NCBI GenBank assembly: GCA_015663855.1
Contig: DQRJ01000041.1
Location: 1 to 23,689, forward strand
Direction of reading: 5' to 3'
Length of the DNA stretch: 23,689 nt
Source of the DNA: Flavobacteriales bacterium
GTDB taxonomy: Bacteria; Bacteroidota; Bacteroidia; Flavobacteriales_D; Sanyastnellaceae
Position numbers and translations under genes: made by a program. Shown here one piece after another: positions 15,445-23,516 of this stretch. Within the stretch, counting starts at the first letter, position 1. Each line of letters opens with the position of its first letter. The notes beneath the pieces were generated by a model. That model did no database searches and was not told the DNA's origin. It worked only from the letters and a program-made list of their open reading frames with translations.

Positions 15445-16202
15445 ATCACTATGACGTAAATATATATCCAAACGAACCTCGCTATTGGTTAATGATAGGA
15501 GGAGCGATTATCGCTGGATGGCTATTTGTGAAAGCTTTTGACAGACTTTCTGAGGCAAACCGACCCGATTACTTGAAGCGGTTGGGAATAGGGATTCTAA
15601 TAATATCGACATTCATTCCCATTTATTCGATTCTCAATCCAGACCAAACCTTTTCTATTCATCGTTCTCTACCTTTTCATTTCTGTGCTATTAACTTTTG
15701 GTTAATAGGATTCAATTGCTTTTTCAAGAGTCGAAAGCTTTTTGTGTATACTTTTTTTATGGCACTAATAGGAGGCTTATATTCCTTACTTACACCACTT
15801 CTCACCGTTGGCGATGCACCTTACGTGCTTCTTCATTACGTTATCGTGCATACGGGTCTTTTCGTAGTGCCTATTGTTATGATTAGAGTTTATGGGATGA
15901 GATTGAGTAAATATGATTGGATAAGATCATATTTATTTTCGGCAGCTATTTCTACTCTTATGATATTCATAAATGGATATTTAAATATATACTTAGATAA
16001 TCCAGATGGAATAATTGCGAACTATATGTTTGTTTGGGAAGCACCACCGGTGGAAAACCCCTTTCTGATGCCCTCTCTAGGTTGGCCTTATTTTTTAATA
16101 CCCGCCCACTTTGCTCTCATTTTACACATATTGGTGCTAAATATTGCATATAGATTTCTGAATCGCGATTCGAATGAAGTTGGAGTACGAATTTGGCAAT
16201 AG
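15441..16202 (+). CDS. YwaF/TIGR02206-like integral membrane protein
   Basis: The 253 residues contain about seven hydrophobic segments. The family feature I recognise is LPFHFCAINFW, corresponding to LPLHLCxxxxx in YwaF/TIGR02206 proteins, together with later histidines in VLLHYVIVHTGLFV and a C-terminal PAHFALILH. Molecular function of the family is not established. The start codon overlaps the MscS stop (ATGA), so an accessory or coregulated role with osmotic release is possible but unproven. Downstream is a 59-base gap before thyA. Family assignment is moderately sure. Function is unknown. Confidence 0.72.
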   Translation: MNHYDVNIYPNEPRYWLMIGGAIIAGWLFVKAFDRLSEANRPDYLKRLGIGILIISTFIPIYSILNPDQTFSIHRSLPFHFCAINFWLIGFNCFFKSRKLFVYTFFMALIGGLYSLLTPLLTVGDAPYVLLHYVIVHTGLFVVPIVMIRVYGMRLSKYDWIRSYLFSAAISTLMIFINGYLNIYLDNPDGIIANYMFVWEAPPVENPFLMPSLGWPYFLIPAHFALILHILVLNIAYRFLNRDSNEVGVRIWQ

Positions 16203-16249
16203 TTGTTCACCTGTTTTCAACTTTGTGATTTCGTCGAGCGTACAATAAT

Positions 16250-16257
16250 TATCTTCG
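16250..16257 (+). promoter_or_regulatory. Possible -7 element (TATCTTCG) before thyA
   Basis: TATCTTCG differs from TAnnTTTG at one position and ends 4 bases before the thyA ATG. A TTG occurs upstream at 16223-16225, but at a longer than ideal spacing. It is listed because the 59-base gap is the only non-coding break before the eight-kilobase-long plus-strand run divides into two gene groups. Confidence 0.2.
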
Positions 16258-16261
16258 AAGC

Positions 16262-17056
16262 ATGAAGGCATACCTAAATTTACTTGAGCATCTATTAGAA
16301 AATGGTGTCAAGCGAGAAGACAGAACTGGAACAGGGACTTTAGGTTGTTTCGGGTACCAAATGAGATTCGATTTATCGGAAGGCTTCCCCGTTCTCACAA
16401 CAAAAAAACTCCACCTTAGAAGCATTATTCACGAACTTCTTTGGTTTCTACAGGGTGATACAAATATTTCATACCTCAAAGAAAACGGAGTACGAATTTG
16501 GGACGACTGGGCAGACGAAAATGGTGACCTAGGCCCAGTTTATGGATATCAATGGAGGTCTTGGCCTAACCCTGATGGTTCTTCTACAGACCAAATCACT
16601 AAGGTCATCGATTCCATCAAAAACAATCCCTACTCTCGTCGCCATGTGGTGAGTGCATGGAATCCTAGTTTCATAGATGAGATGGCGCTACCGCCTTGTC
16701 ATTGTCTATTTCAATTCCACGTGAGCGAAGGCAAGCTGAATTGTCAATTATACCAACGCTCTGCCGACACATTCCTAGGAGTTCCCTTCAACATCGCTTC
16801 TTACGCTTTACTCACAATGATGATGGCTCAAGTTTGCGATCTCGAACCAGGGGAATTCGTGCATACTTTCGGTGATGTCCATCTTTACTCGAATCACGTA
16901 GAGCAAGCGCACGAGCAGTTATCTCGTACACCAGGCAAGCTCCCTACAATGAAGCTAAATCCTAACGTAAAGGACTTGTTTGCTTTCACTCACGAGGACT
17001 TTACGCTAGTTGATTACGAGCCTCAAGCTCATATTAAAGCTCCGATCGCAGTATGA
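16262..17056 (+). CDS. thyA: Thymidylate synthase
   Basis: ThyA methylates dUMP to dTMP with methylene-tetrahydrofolate, producing dihydrofolate. The 264 residues equal the E. coli length. The nucleophilic cysteine is C146 in LPPCHCLFQFHV, exactly the E. coli number. Also present: the phosphate-binding R21 in REDRTGTGT, SRRHVVSAWNP (125-135), YQRSADTFLGVPFN and the C-terminal IKAPIAV. Its last base pairs overlap the folA start (ATGA), the common thyA-folA coupling that pairs dihydrofolate production with its reduction. Nothing is missing. Confidence 0.98.
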   Translation: MKAYLNLLEHLLENGVKREDRTGTGTLGCFGYQMRFDLSEGFPVLTTKKLHLRSIIHELLWFLQGDTNISYLKENGVRIWDDWADENGDLGPVYGYQWRSWPNPDGSSTDQITKVIDSIKNNPYSRRHVVSAWNPSFIDEMALPPCHCLFQFHVSEGKLNCQLYQRSADTFLGVPFNIASYALLTMMMAQVCDLEPGEFVHTFGDVHLYSNHVEQAHEQLSRTPGKLPTMKLNPNVKDLFAFTHEDFTLVDYEPQAHIKAPIAV

Positions 17057-17559
17057 AAGTTTCGTTAATTGCGGCAGTTGCCGATAATGGTGTGATCGGA
17101 AAAGACAACGATTTGGTTTGGTCTTTGCCGGACGATATGTCGTTTTTTAAAGCGTCAACTCGTGGTAGGCATGTTATTATGGGGCGTCGAAATTACGAGA
17201 GTATTCCGCACAAGTATCGCCCCCTTCCCGGGCGACCTAATATCGTTCTTAGTAGAAATTCCGATTACGATGCTTCTCCGGCTGCGCTCGTGACTTCACT
17301 CGATGAAGCTTTGGAAATTGCTAGAAAAGCTGGAGAAACTGAGTGTTTCATCATAGGTGGAGGTCAAGTTTATAAGATGGCTCTTGATGCAGGAGTGATA
17401 GACACGATGTTTATATCCCACGTACATGGTGAGCCTGAGGGCGATGCGTTTTTCCCTGAGTTTGACCCTTCTCAATGGACTCTTAAAGTTATTGATGATC
17501 ATCCTGTAGATGAAAAACACGCGTTTTCGTTTACAATTTGTCAATACGATAAAAAATAG
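17053..17559 (+). CDS. folA: Dihydrofolate reductase
   Basis: It reduces dihydrofolate to tetrahydrofolate with NADPH, recycling the product of thymidylate synthase. The 168 residues begin MKVSLIAAVADNGVIGKDN, typical for the family. W23, P26 and the active-site acid D28 lie in WSLPDDMSFFK. HVIMGRRNYESIP (40-52) and IIGGGQVY (about 99-106) are the cofactor-binding motifs. The start lies within the thyA stop (ATGA). The first half is richer in CpG-containing codons than thyA. The next gene begins 11 bases later. Chromosomal FolA rather than a mobile resistance dfr, judging by context. Confidence 0.97.
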   Translation: MKVSLIAAVADNGVIGKDNDLVWSLPDDMSFFKASTRGRHVIMGRRNYESIPHKYRPLPGRPNIVLSRNSDYDASPAALVTSLDEALEIARKAGETECFIIGGGQVYKMALDAGVIDTMFISHVHGEPEGDAFFPEFDPSQWTLKVIDDHPVDEKHAFSFTICQYDKK

Positions 17560-17570
17560 ATTTCACGGCA

Positions 17571-18161
17571 ATGAATGATATACTCCTAGGTGCATCTCAC
17601 ATAACTGACCTCAATGGAGTAGATCATATATTATTCCTTATCGCACTTGCTGCATCATTCGACTTGTCGAAAATAGGTCGAATGGCTTTGCTCGCTACTG
17701 CTTTTACTTTGGGGCATAGTCTTACTTTATTTCTTGCTGGTTTAGATCTTGTGAGAGCCTCATTATCGTGGATTGAGTTTCTCATCCCTATAACGATAGT
17801 GATAATGGCGGTTCTTCAAATTAATGGGTTAAGCTTTGAAGGTGCAAAACGACGATCGGCAAATAGGGGAGTTTTTAAAAAATCCATATTCGCACTTACT
17901 GCCTTTTTCGGACTAATACACGGTCTTGGATTCTCATCATTCTATCGCATTGCGGCAAATAGGGGAGAGGGAATCGTGATGCCACTTTTGAAATTCAATC
18001 TTGGGGTAGAGTTAGGCCAGCTACTCATACTCTTAGTTACATTGTCTGTGTTTTCCCTTGCCCGAGCGTTAGGAGCTACCGAACGCTCACAACAATTGGT
18101 AATTGGTGGTGTCGTTTTAGGTCTTGCTGGAATGATGGCCTTAGAAAACGTACCATTTTAG
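17571..18161 (+). CDS. HupE/UreJ-family membrane protein (probable transition-metal transporter)
   Basis: HupE/UreJ proteins are six-helix inner-membrane proteins linked to nickel or cobalt uptake. The 196-residue product has the family's conserved polar motifs: H10 with GVDH (16-19), FTLGHSLTL (45-53, H49), GLIHGLGF (114-121, H117) and FNLGVELGQ (142-150). It lacks the N-terminal signal peptide of many HupE proteins. No hydrogenase or urease gene is visible, so the metal is unknown. Eleven bases separate it from folA and 13 from yidD. The nearby His/Asp-rich lipoprotein supports metal handling, as inference only. Confidence 0.82.
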   Translation: MNDILLGASHITDLNGVDHILFLIALAASFDLSKIGRMALLATAFTLGHSLTLFLAGLDLVRASLSWIEFLIPITIVIMAVLQINGLSFEGAKRRSANRGVFKKSIFALTAFFGLIHGLGFSSFYRIAANRGEGIVMPLLKFNLGVELGQLLILLVTLSVFSLARALGATERSQQLVIGGVVLGLAGMMALENVPF

Positions 18162-18174
18162 ATATCTTTGAAAT

Positions 18175-18405
18175 ATGCGTTTCGTCCTAATTGCCTTTGT
18201 TAGAATATACCAAACCGGTCTGAGTCCTCTCCTAGGCTCGAATTGTCGTCATGAGCCGACTTGTTCGACTTATGCAATTGAATCTCTAAAGGAATGGGGC
18301 TCATGGAAAGGTTTGGGCTTAACATTGCGACGAATTGCAAAATGTCATCCTTGGGGCACATCAGGTCATGATCCAGTGCCGAAAAATAAATCAAAAAATA
18401 AATAA
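18175..18405 (+). CDS. yidD: Membrane protein insertion efficiency factor YidD
   Basis: YidD is a small membrane-attached protein that assists YidC-dependent insertion of inner-membrane proteins. The 76 residues carry the family's cysteine pattern: CRHEPTCSTYA (24-34) and RIAKCHPWGTSGHDPVP (53-69). Usual members read CRFxPTCSxYA and CHPxGxxGxDPVP, so H26 where an aromatic is typical is a mild departure. The N-terminal 10-20 residues are amphipathic. It normally lies in an rnpA-yidD-yidC block; here it sits between a HupE-like gene and a lipoprotein gene, with gaps of 13 and 2 bases, which is a relocated context. Confidence 0.94.
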   Translation: MRFVLIAFVRIYQTGLSPLLGSNCRHEPTCSTYAIESLKEWGSWKGLGLTLRRIAKCHPWGTSGHDPVPKNKSKNK

Positions 18406-18407
18406 TA

Positions 18408-18878
18408 ATGAAAAAGTTTTTACTTCTCCCAACTCTAAGCCTTGCTGTTATACTGGTTTTATCTATATCAGCTTGCGGTGATGGATCTCACGACTCTCAT
18501 GATGGACATAGCGATGAGGATGTTACTGAAATGAGCGATGATCGCCTTTCTGCAATTAATATTCACGATGATACTAAAAGACTAGGTAAGGAGTTTCATG
18601 TGAAACTTGCGAATCAGTTTGCTATAACGGAACTAACAGACAGCTCATTTATTCATCTTGCAGATCTTGATGCGCAATATGTGCAATGGAGCAAGACTTT
18701 GGTTAAAATTCCTGGAACAGCATGTGATCATGCAGAAGGAGAGGAGCATATTCACGATCATGCAGCAGAGGCAAGACTCGAAAAACTGTCTGATGCTGAG
18801 CTTTTAGAATTACAGGAAGCAATTCAAGATGAGCTAATGAATCTCATGAATACGCTTGATGAAATAATTGCGAAATAA
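18408..18878 (+). CDS. Histidine/aspartate-rich predicted lipoprotein, function unknown
   Basis: I do not recognise a characterised family. The 156-residue product has a lipoprotein signal: positive start, hydrophobic core 5-20 and lipobox ISAC with lipidation at C23. The mature N-terminus has HDSHDGHSDED (28-38), and a second cluster, CDHAEGEEHIHDHAAEA (106-122), contains a lone cysteine and four histidines. The remainder is predicted largely helical, ending in an amphipathic stretch (about 123-155) that could form a coiled coil. Similar helical lipoproteins in Bacteroidota are sometimes labelled 'viral A-type inclusion protein', an uninformative name. It starts 2 bases after yidD and ends 11 before the Asp-box gene. 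Metal binding is inferred from composition and the HupE-like neighbour. Confidence 0.75.
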   Translation: MKKFLLLPTLSLAVILVLSISACGDGSHDSHDGHSDEDVTEMSDDRLSAINIHDDTKRLGKEFHVKLANQFAITELTDSSFIHLADLDAQYVQWSKTLVKIPGTACDHAEGEEHIHDHAAEARLEKLSDAELLELQEAIQDELMNLMNTLDEIIAK

Positions 18879-18889
18879 CCTCCTAAATA

Positions 18890-20215
18890 ATGAAGTTACT
18901 GCGCAGCTCTAAAATATTTCTTTCATTAGTTGTTGCCCTTATTTCGTTTGGTCTAAATGCCCAAACATATGAAGGGCCTCTTAATGTGCTAATTGGTTCT
19001 GAGAAAACGAAATCAGCGTACATGCCTTGTGAGCCGAGTATTGCAATAAGCCAAACAAATCCGGATGTGATGGTGGCTGGGAGTATTTTAGATAACGTGT
19101 ATAGGTCTACTGATGGGGGGATGACTTGGAAGATGAAAACGCTTAAATCTCCTTATGGGGTTTTCGGTGACCCGTGCGTGGTATCATCGCCTAATGGGGA
19201 TTTTTATTATCTGCACCTTAGTGATCCTGAGGGGAAGGGGTGGAAGAGTGAAAAGCTTCTTGATAGAATAGTCTGCCAACACTCTGTAAACGGTGGTAAG
19301 AGGTGGAGCAAGGGAGGCAGCATAGGATTAGATCACCCGAAGGATCAGGATAAGGAGTGGGCTGTGGTTTCGGCGGATGGAGAGAGGATTCACGCTTGTT
19401 GGACTCAGTTCGATAAGTATGATAGTCATGTCGAGGGTGATTCAACGGTAATACTTTGCAGTTTCGCTGGGAGAAAGGGCGAGAACTGGTCTAACCCGGT
19501 ACGTATTAGTGAAAAGGGCGGGAATTGTCTTGACGGTGATGCCACGACTGAGGGAGCGGTGCCTTCAATGGGGCCTGGTGGGGAATTGTATGTGGCGTGG
19601 GCGCTCCATGAAACGATTTGGTTCGATAGGAGTATGGATGGAGGGGTGACTTGGCTTGCGCACGACATTGCTGCTACCGATATGATAGGAGGGTGGGCCC
19701 AAAACGTAGAGTTTATCGGGCGAGTAAATGGTATGCCGGTTACGGGAGTAGATGTAAGCCCTAACTCGAAATACAGTGGACGTATATATATAAATTGGAC
19801 TGACGAGCGAAATGGAGAAGACGATTTAGACGTGTTCGTTTGTTACTCAGATGATAAAGGTGATTCGTGGTCAGATCCGATTAGAGTAAATAATGACGGC
19901 CCGGGAAAGCAACAGTTCTTTACGTGGATGGCAGTTGATCCGGTAAACGGGGGTGTCCATATCGTTTTTTACGATCGCCGAGCTCATAATGATTCTTCAA
20001 CAGACGTCTACGTCGCGAGTTCCTTCGATGGGGGAGTGACATGGACGAATCGTCTCGTTTCCGAGTCTCCATTTCAACCCGAGGGCAAAGTCTTTTTCGG
20101 TGACTACAATAATATTTCGGCCGTAGATGGTCGAGTCCGCCCGATTTGGACTCGCGAAGTCAATGGGAACTTAACGATTATGACCGCGATTATAAACCTC
20201 ACCCCACCCGACTGA
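18890..20215 (+). CDS. Secreted BNR/Asp-box beta-propeller protein (sialidase-like fold)
   Basis: The 441-residue protein has a signal peptide (hydrophobic core 9-22, cleavage likely after NA at 24). Five Asp-boxes of SxDxGxTW type are visible at 73-80 (STDGGMTW), 132-139 (SVNGGKRW), 248-255 (SMDGGVTW), 320-327 (SDDKGDSW) and 378-385 (SFDGGVTW), plus a degenerate one at 193-200. Spacing of about 55-72 residues fits a six-bladed propeller as in sialidases. No FRIP-type arginine motif is seen, so I do not call it an exo-sialidase. There is no obvious extra C-terminal sorting domain after the last blade. The gene ends 14 bases before the convergent O-antigen polymerase-like gene. Substrate unknown; a periplasmic or surface glycan-binding role is possible. 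Confidence 0.78.
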   Translation: MKLLRSSKIFLSLVVALISFGLNAQTYEGPLNVLIGSEKTKSAYMPCEPSIAISQTNPDVMVAGSILDNVYRSTDGGMTWKMKTLKSPYGVFGDPCVVSSPNGDFYYLHLSDPEGKGWKSEKLLDRIVCQHSVNGGKRWSKGGSIGLDHPKDQDKEWAVVSADGERIHACWTQFDKYDSHVEGDSTVILCSFAGRKGENWSNPVRISEKGGNCLDGDATTEGAVPSMGPGGELYVAWALHETIWFDRSMDGGVTWLAHDIAATDMIGGWAQNVEFIGRVNGMPVTGVDVSPNSKYSGRIYINWTDERNGEDDLDVFVCYSDDKGDSWSDPIRVNNDGPGKQQFFTWMAVDPVNGGVHIVFYDRRAHNDSSTDVYVASSFDGGVTWTNRLVSESPFQPEGKVFFGDYNNISAVDGRVRPIWTREVNGNLTIMTAIINLTPPD

Positions 20216-20229
20216 TCGCACTCACGTTA

Positions 20230-21516
20230 CTACCTGAACCGTTTATGAAATTCGTGACGGGTATAAACGTATCCTAATACGAAGAACGGAAACCCGTTCA
20301 GGATATAATTCCCCTGTCTTAGAAGTTGCATAATTAGAGTCACGAAAAGGGCTGTCGAAATAATCCAAAGCACAGGGTCTTCAGGTACTCTCGGGATATG
20401 ATTCCTGTAGAGAAATAAGATCACAAGAAATCCTCCGAAGAGACCTAGTTCAGAAAGAATTCGCAGCATCATAGAACTGGCATCTTGTGCATTCTGAGTT
20501 CTGTAATGAAACTCAACTCCTTTGTTACCCAGGCTATATTTTTCTGTTGCTAAGTAATGAGTACCTAGTCCAGATCCAAAAAGTGGATTTTCTTTTAAGT
20601 TTTGAACTGTTATGAAGGCATGATTAAACAGAATAAAAGAGGAGCCGTGAAATTCACCAGTTTGGGTTTTTTCTGAAGAAACAGAGACTAAACCCTGGTA
20701 CCTCTCCTCAAGTTCGGGAACTTGGAAAATAATTATCCGCGCCACAATCAAAACGAATGGTATTACCAAAGCATATCGAACCGCTCCATGTCGTAAAAGA
20801 AGCAAAACACCACCTAACAACAGTCCTAAAAAGGCAATACCACTATAAGTTAATAGCAGAGAAAGTATAATTATTGATGCTCTGCGCTTAGTAATAAAAT
20901 CTAACCCTGCACCCATTTCTTCTCCTCTTTTTCTGACTAACCTCATCATACCGACAATCCCAGCGGGTAATACTACATTGGCGAAATAAGTAGGTTCTCC
21001 TAATAGACTTGCTAGTCTTATACCAAACGTAGCTTGAATAGAGTCTATGTAGATAAACTGCTGAAAAAGCTGAATTAGGTTTTGGCCTAAAAAGAAGTCT
21101 ATAAATAGCAAAAGACCAATAATGGAAATTAAGTAGGCCCCCTTTAAATAAAGGCTGAATACTTTTTCAATATTGAAATCGAAGTGACGCCAGACATAAG
21201 CGTAAAACAAATATGGCAGCATAATACTGCCGGCGACTTTAATAAAAACACTTGTAGCTATAATTCCAGTTATCGCACCGATAGCCCCTATAATTAAGAC
21301 AAATGATATCCAGATTAATTCACGAAAGGGTATTCTATACTTGAGGATAAAAATGGGTAATAGCAGATAAAACGCAATAAAAGGGCCGTATCCTAAGGGA
21401 CCGGGAAAAAGAATAAACGTGTAACGAAATAAAAAAATTGGCAATAAGCAAAGAATGCTTATTGCATTTTCGAGATTGAAAATGCGAGCAAAAAGAGATG
21501 GAGATCTCTTCACCAT
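20230..21516 (-). CDS. O-antigen polymerase/ligase-like polytopic membrane protein
   Basis: The 428 residues form roughly ten to twelve hydrophobic helices with one large polar loop (about 275-345), the layout of Wzy polymerases and WaaL ligases. In that loop NPLFGSGLGTHY matches the Wzy-C/WaaL-type 'NPxxGxGxG' motif, and ILSELGLFGG follows just after, as in these families. GEPTYFA in mid-protein is another recurring element. Start: the ATG at 21516 overlaps the HIT stop as TGATG; an adjacent GTG at 21519 is also in frame. It could join O-antigen or capsule repeats in the periplasm, but polymerase versus ligase cannot be decided. No glycosyltransferases adjoin it here; the glycan genes of this window lie 10 kb away on the same strand. 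Confidence 0.78.
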   Translation of the reverse strand: MVKRSPSLFARIFNLENAISILCLLPIFLFRYTFILFPGPLGYGPFIAFYLLLPIFILKYRIPFRELIWISFVLIIGAIGAITGIIATSVFIKVAGSIMLPYLFYAYVWRHFDFNIEKVFSLYLKGAYLISIIGLLLFIDFFLGQNLIQLFQQFIYIDSIQATFGIRLASLLGEPTYFANVVLPAGIVGMMRLVRKRGEEMGAGLDFITKRRASIIILSLLLTYSGIAFLGLLLGGVLLLLRHGAVRYALVIPFVLIVARIIIFQVPELEERYQGLVSVSSEKTQTGEFHGSSFILFNHAFITVQNLKENPLFGSGLGTHYLATEKYSLGNKGVEFHYRTQNAQDASSMMLRILSELGLFGGFLVILFLYRNHIPRVPEDPVLWIISTALFVTLIMQLLRQGNYILNGFPFFVLGYVYTRHEFHKRFR

Positions 21517-21911
21517 CACATCAGTTTCTCTCTGATTATTTTAGCAGTTTCAGCGAGTAACTCGTTAGAAACATCTAGCTTGGCGCGCTCAAAATTAATA
21601 TCCTCCACAGACTGTAATGGAATTAAGTGGATGTGAGCATGAGGCACCTCGAGTCCTATTACCGCTATCCCGACTCTTTTACAAGGAATAGCTAGTTCAA
21701 TAGCATTTGCTATTTTCTTCGAAAAGACGTTAATGGAAGAAAGCTCTTCATCGGATAAATCAAAATACTTATCGACCTCCCTTTTAGGAACGACAAGACA
21801 ATGACCTATAGCTAGAGGTGCAATATCAAGGAAAGCGAAACAATCTTCACTTTCTGCAATCTTATGACATGGAATTTCACCTGCGATTATGCGACTGAAA
21901 ATAGTTGCCAT
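21516..21911 (-). CDS. HIT (histidine triad) family nucleotide-binding protein
   Basis: HIT proteins hydrolyse or transfer nucleoside phosphoramidates and similar nucleotides in the cytoplasm. The 131 residues have the standard start TIFSRIIAGEIP (3-14) and the triad HAHIHL (91-96). FLDIAPLAIGHCLVVPK (27-43) is the conserved mid-section. It differs from Hint1 in lacking the usual NxGxxAGQ lead-in before the triad, with VGIAVIGLEVP in its place, a form I associate with flavobacteria. Only 3 bases separate it from greA, a conserved pair in this phylum. Confidence 0.93.
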   Translation of the reverse strand: MATIFSRIIAGEIPCHKIAESEDCFAFLDIAPLAIGHCLVVPKREVDKYFDLSDEELSSINVFSKKIANAIELAIPCKRVGIAVIGLEVPHAHIHLIPLQSVEDINFERAKLDVSNELLAETAKIIREKLM

Positions 21912-21914
21912 AAT

Positions 21915-22388
21915 CTATCTAGTTATTTCTAAAATCTCAAAAGGAATTACACCAGCTGGAACTTCTACCTCAGCTATATCCCCAACACTCTTGCCCAATA
22001 GTCCTTTTCCTATAGGCGAGTCAATAGAAATTTTCTTATCAGCTAAGTTTGCCTCATTCTCTGCAACCAATGTATAGGTTACCTCAGCTCCGTTTTTTAT
22101 ATTCTTAATACGAACGGTGCTGAGAATAAAAACTTTAGAGTCATCTATATTACTATCATCGATGACTCTCGCGTTAGCGAGTAGATTTTCTAGTTTTGCG
22201 ATCTTGGCCTCTAAATGACCTTGAGCGTCCTTAGCCGCGTCATACTCAGCGTTTTCACTTAAGTCACCCTTATCTATCGCCTCGCCGATTTGAGCGCTGA
22301 TTTTAGGCCTTTCAACCGTTTTAAGCTGATGCACTTCGTCTTTAAGGGATTTATACCCTTCTTCTGTATAATATGAAATTCCAGACAT
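21915..22388 (-). CDS. greA: Transcription elongation factor GreA
   Basis: GreA enters the RNA polymerase secondary channel and stimulates cleavage of backtracked RNA. The 157 residues are standard length. The N-terminal coiled coil runs to about residue 75, with the acidic tip GDLSENAEYDAAK (41-53); D42 and E45 match the tip acids D41/E44 of E. coli. The C-terminal FKBP-like domain includes ISIDSPIGKGLLGKSVGDIAEVEVP (read in two parts, 120-130 and 131-144). It begins the greA-HIT-polymerase unit, just after the terminator hairpin of the PorV/PorQ gene. Confidence 0.97.
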   Translation of the reverse strand: MSGISYYTEEGYKSLKDEVHQLKTVERPKISAQIGEAIDKGDLSENAEYDAAKDAQGHLEAKIAKLENLLANARVIDDSNIDDSKVFILSTVRIKNIKNGAEVTYTLVAENEANLADKKISIDSPIGKGLLGKSVGDIAEVEVPAGVIPFEILEITR

Positions 22389-22419
22389 AACTAATTTCCT
22401 TCATTGTGTAATAAACGAG

Positions 22420-22445
22420 TGAGAGGGCCACTGCTGACCCTCTCA
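22420..22445 (-). terminator. Hairpin terminator after the PorV/PorQ-family gene
   Basis: On the minus strand TGAGAGGG pairs with CCCTCTCA in a perfect 8-base stem with a 10-base loop, starting 29 bases past the PorV/PorQ stop. A moderately T-rich stretch (CGTTTATT) follows. It should separate that transcript from greA, whose ATG is 31 bases further on. Confidence 0.6.
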
Positions 22446-22474
22446 ATTCATTTTTATATAAGAGGATTACTTTC

Positions 22475-23515
22475 TTACATAGATATTTTCAGACCTACAG
22501 AGTGCGTTCCATTAAATGGATTTGTAGTTCTGTAAGAGTAGTCCAAACTAATAACCGATCCACTTGATCCCGCAGGCAGGTTAATCGAAAGCCCACCAGC
22601 CGGGCCAGTATAAGCAGTTGTAGAAACATTGCCCTCTTGCATGAATCCCTGCTCCCACATGTATCCAGCTCTAACAGCAAACTTTTCTCCAATTCTTGTC
22701 TCAGCTCCTATGCCGAATTGATCTTTCGTAAATGAGTTAGAAGTAAACATTCCGTTTAGCTCCACAACCAAATCTTCAGTGGTCACAACATCATAAGCAA
22801 GTCCAAGATTAAGTAAAGATGGGAGCTCATAACGCTCAGAGCGCTGCAGTACCGTTAACGAACCAGTGGCACCTTGTGGTGTAGCGGTTACAGTAAGTCC
22901 ATCACCGGCATAACGCATAGGAGGCCCGACATTTCGTAAAGAAATACCAAATCTCATTCTATCATTTTCACCAGTTACATATCTAATTCCAGCATCAAAA
23001 GCTATACCACTTGCCTTGACATTTGAAATTGACTCACCGATAATTCTCATAGTCAATCCGGCATAAATAGAGTTAGAAAACTCCTTCGCGTAGCTCACAC
23101 CGATATTAGAAAAACTCGGCGAAAAAGTTCCTATTCCTCCCTCAGGAAGATCTTCAGTCATAATAGGAATATCTCCAAATTTCATACTTGTTACAGTAAT
23201 ACCTAATACGCCAGATGACCCAACACGAGTACCAAACCCTACGGAGTTCAAGCTTATGCCTGAACCTCCTAGATATAGAGAATTAGCAGTGATGAGTTGA
23301 GTTTGGCCTATAAAAGCCAAGCCTGCAACGTTTGTAAAGACGGATTCCAAACCAACAATACTAGCCATATTAGCTCCCACTAATCCATTAGACGCTGCCC
23401 ATGGATTAATAAGAAGTTGACTTGCACCTGCAGATCCTGCACGGTCGGGATTACCAGCCCAAACCGAACCTAGTCCGAGGGTGGCTATTAAAATGATACT
23501 TAATTGCTTCTTCAT
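22475..23515 (-). CDS. PorV/PorQ-family outer-membrane beta-barrel protein
   Basis: PorV and PorQ are FadL-like barrels of the Bacteroidota type IX secretion system; PorV carries cargo to the sortase PorU. The 346-residue product has a signal peptide (core 5-18, cleavage after VWA at 20). It continues with RAGSAGASQLLINPWAAS, the conserved mature N-terminus of the family (typically AGTAAxxFLxIpxxARxxxMGxA), followed by alternating beta strands to an aromatic-rich end. It is shorter than typical PorV (about 390), so a PorV/PorQ paralogue rather than PorV proper is likely. The upstream gene ends one base before this ATG, implying tight coupling with the large secreted-protein gene. A hairpin terminator follows. 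Confidence 0.84.
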   Translation of the reverse strand: MKKQLSIILIATLGLGSVWAGNPDRAGSAGASQLLINPWAASNGLVGANMASIVGLESVFTNVAGLAFIGQTQLITANSLYLGGSGISLNSVGFGTRVGSSGVLGITVTSMKFGDIPIMTEDLPEGGIGTFSPSFSNIGVSYAKEFSNSIYAGLTMRIIGESISNVKASGIAFDAGIRYVTGENDRMRFGISLRNVGPPMRYAGDGLTVTATPQGATGSLTVLQRSERYELPSLLNLGLAYDVVTTEDLVVELNGMFTSNSFTKDQFGIGAETRIGEKFAVRAGYMWEQGFMQEGNVSTTAYTGPAGGLSINLPAGSSGSVISLDYSYRTTNPFNGTHSVGLKISM

Positions 23516-23516
23516 A

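Noticed and set aside
16180..16500. A 15-base direct repeat (GGAGTACGAATTTGG) at the end of the YwaF-like gene and inside thyA
   Set aside because: Both copies are coding (GVRIW); one 15-base repeat in a window this size is not unexpected by chance, and no mobile-element features flank it.
20239..20269. Inverted repeat CGTTTAT ... ATAAACG at the convergent gene ends, considered as a terminator
   Set aside because: Loop of about 16 bases, low stem stability, no T tract, and it lies within the coding end of the polymerase-like gene.
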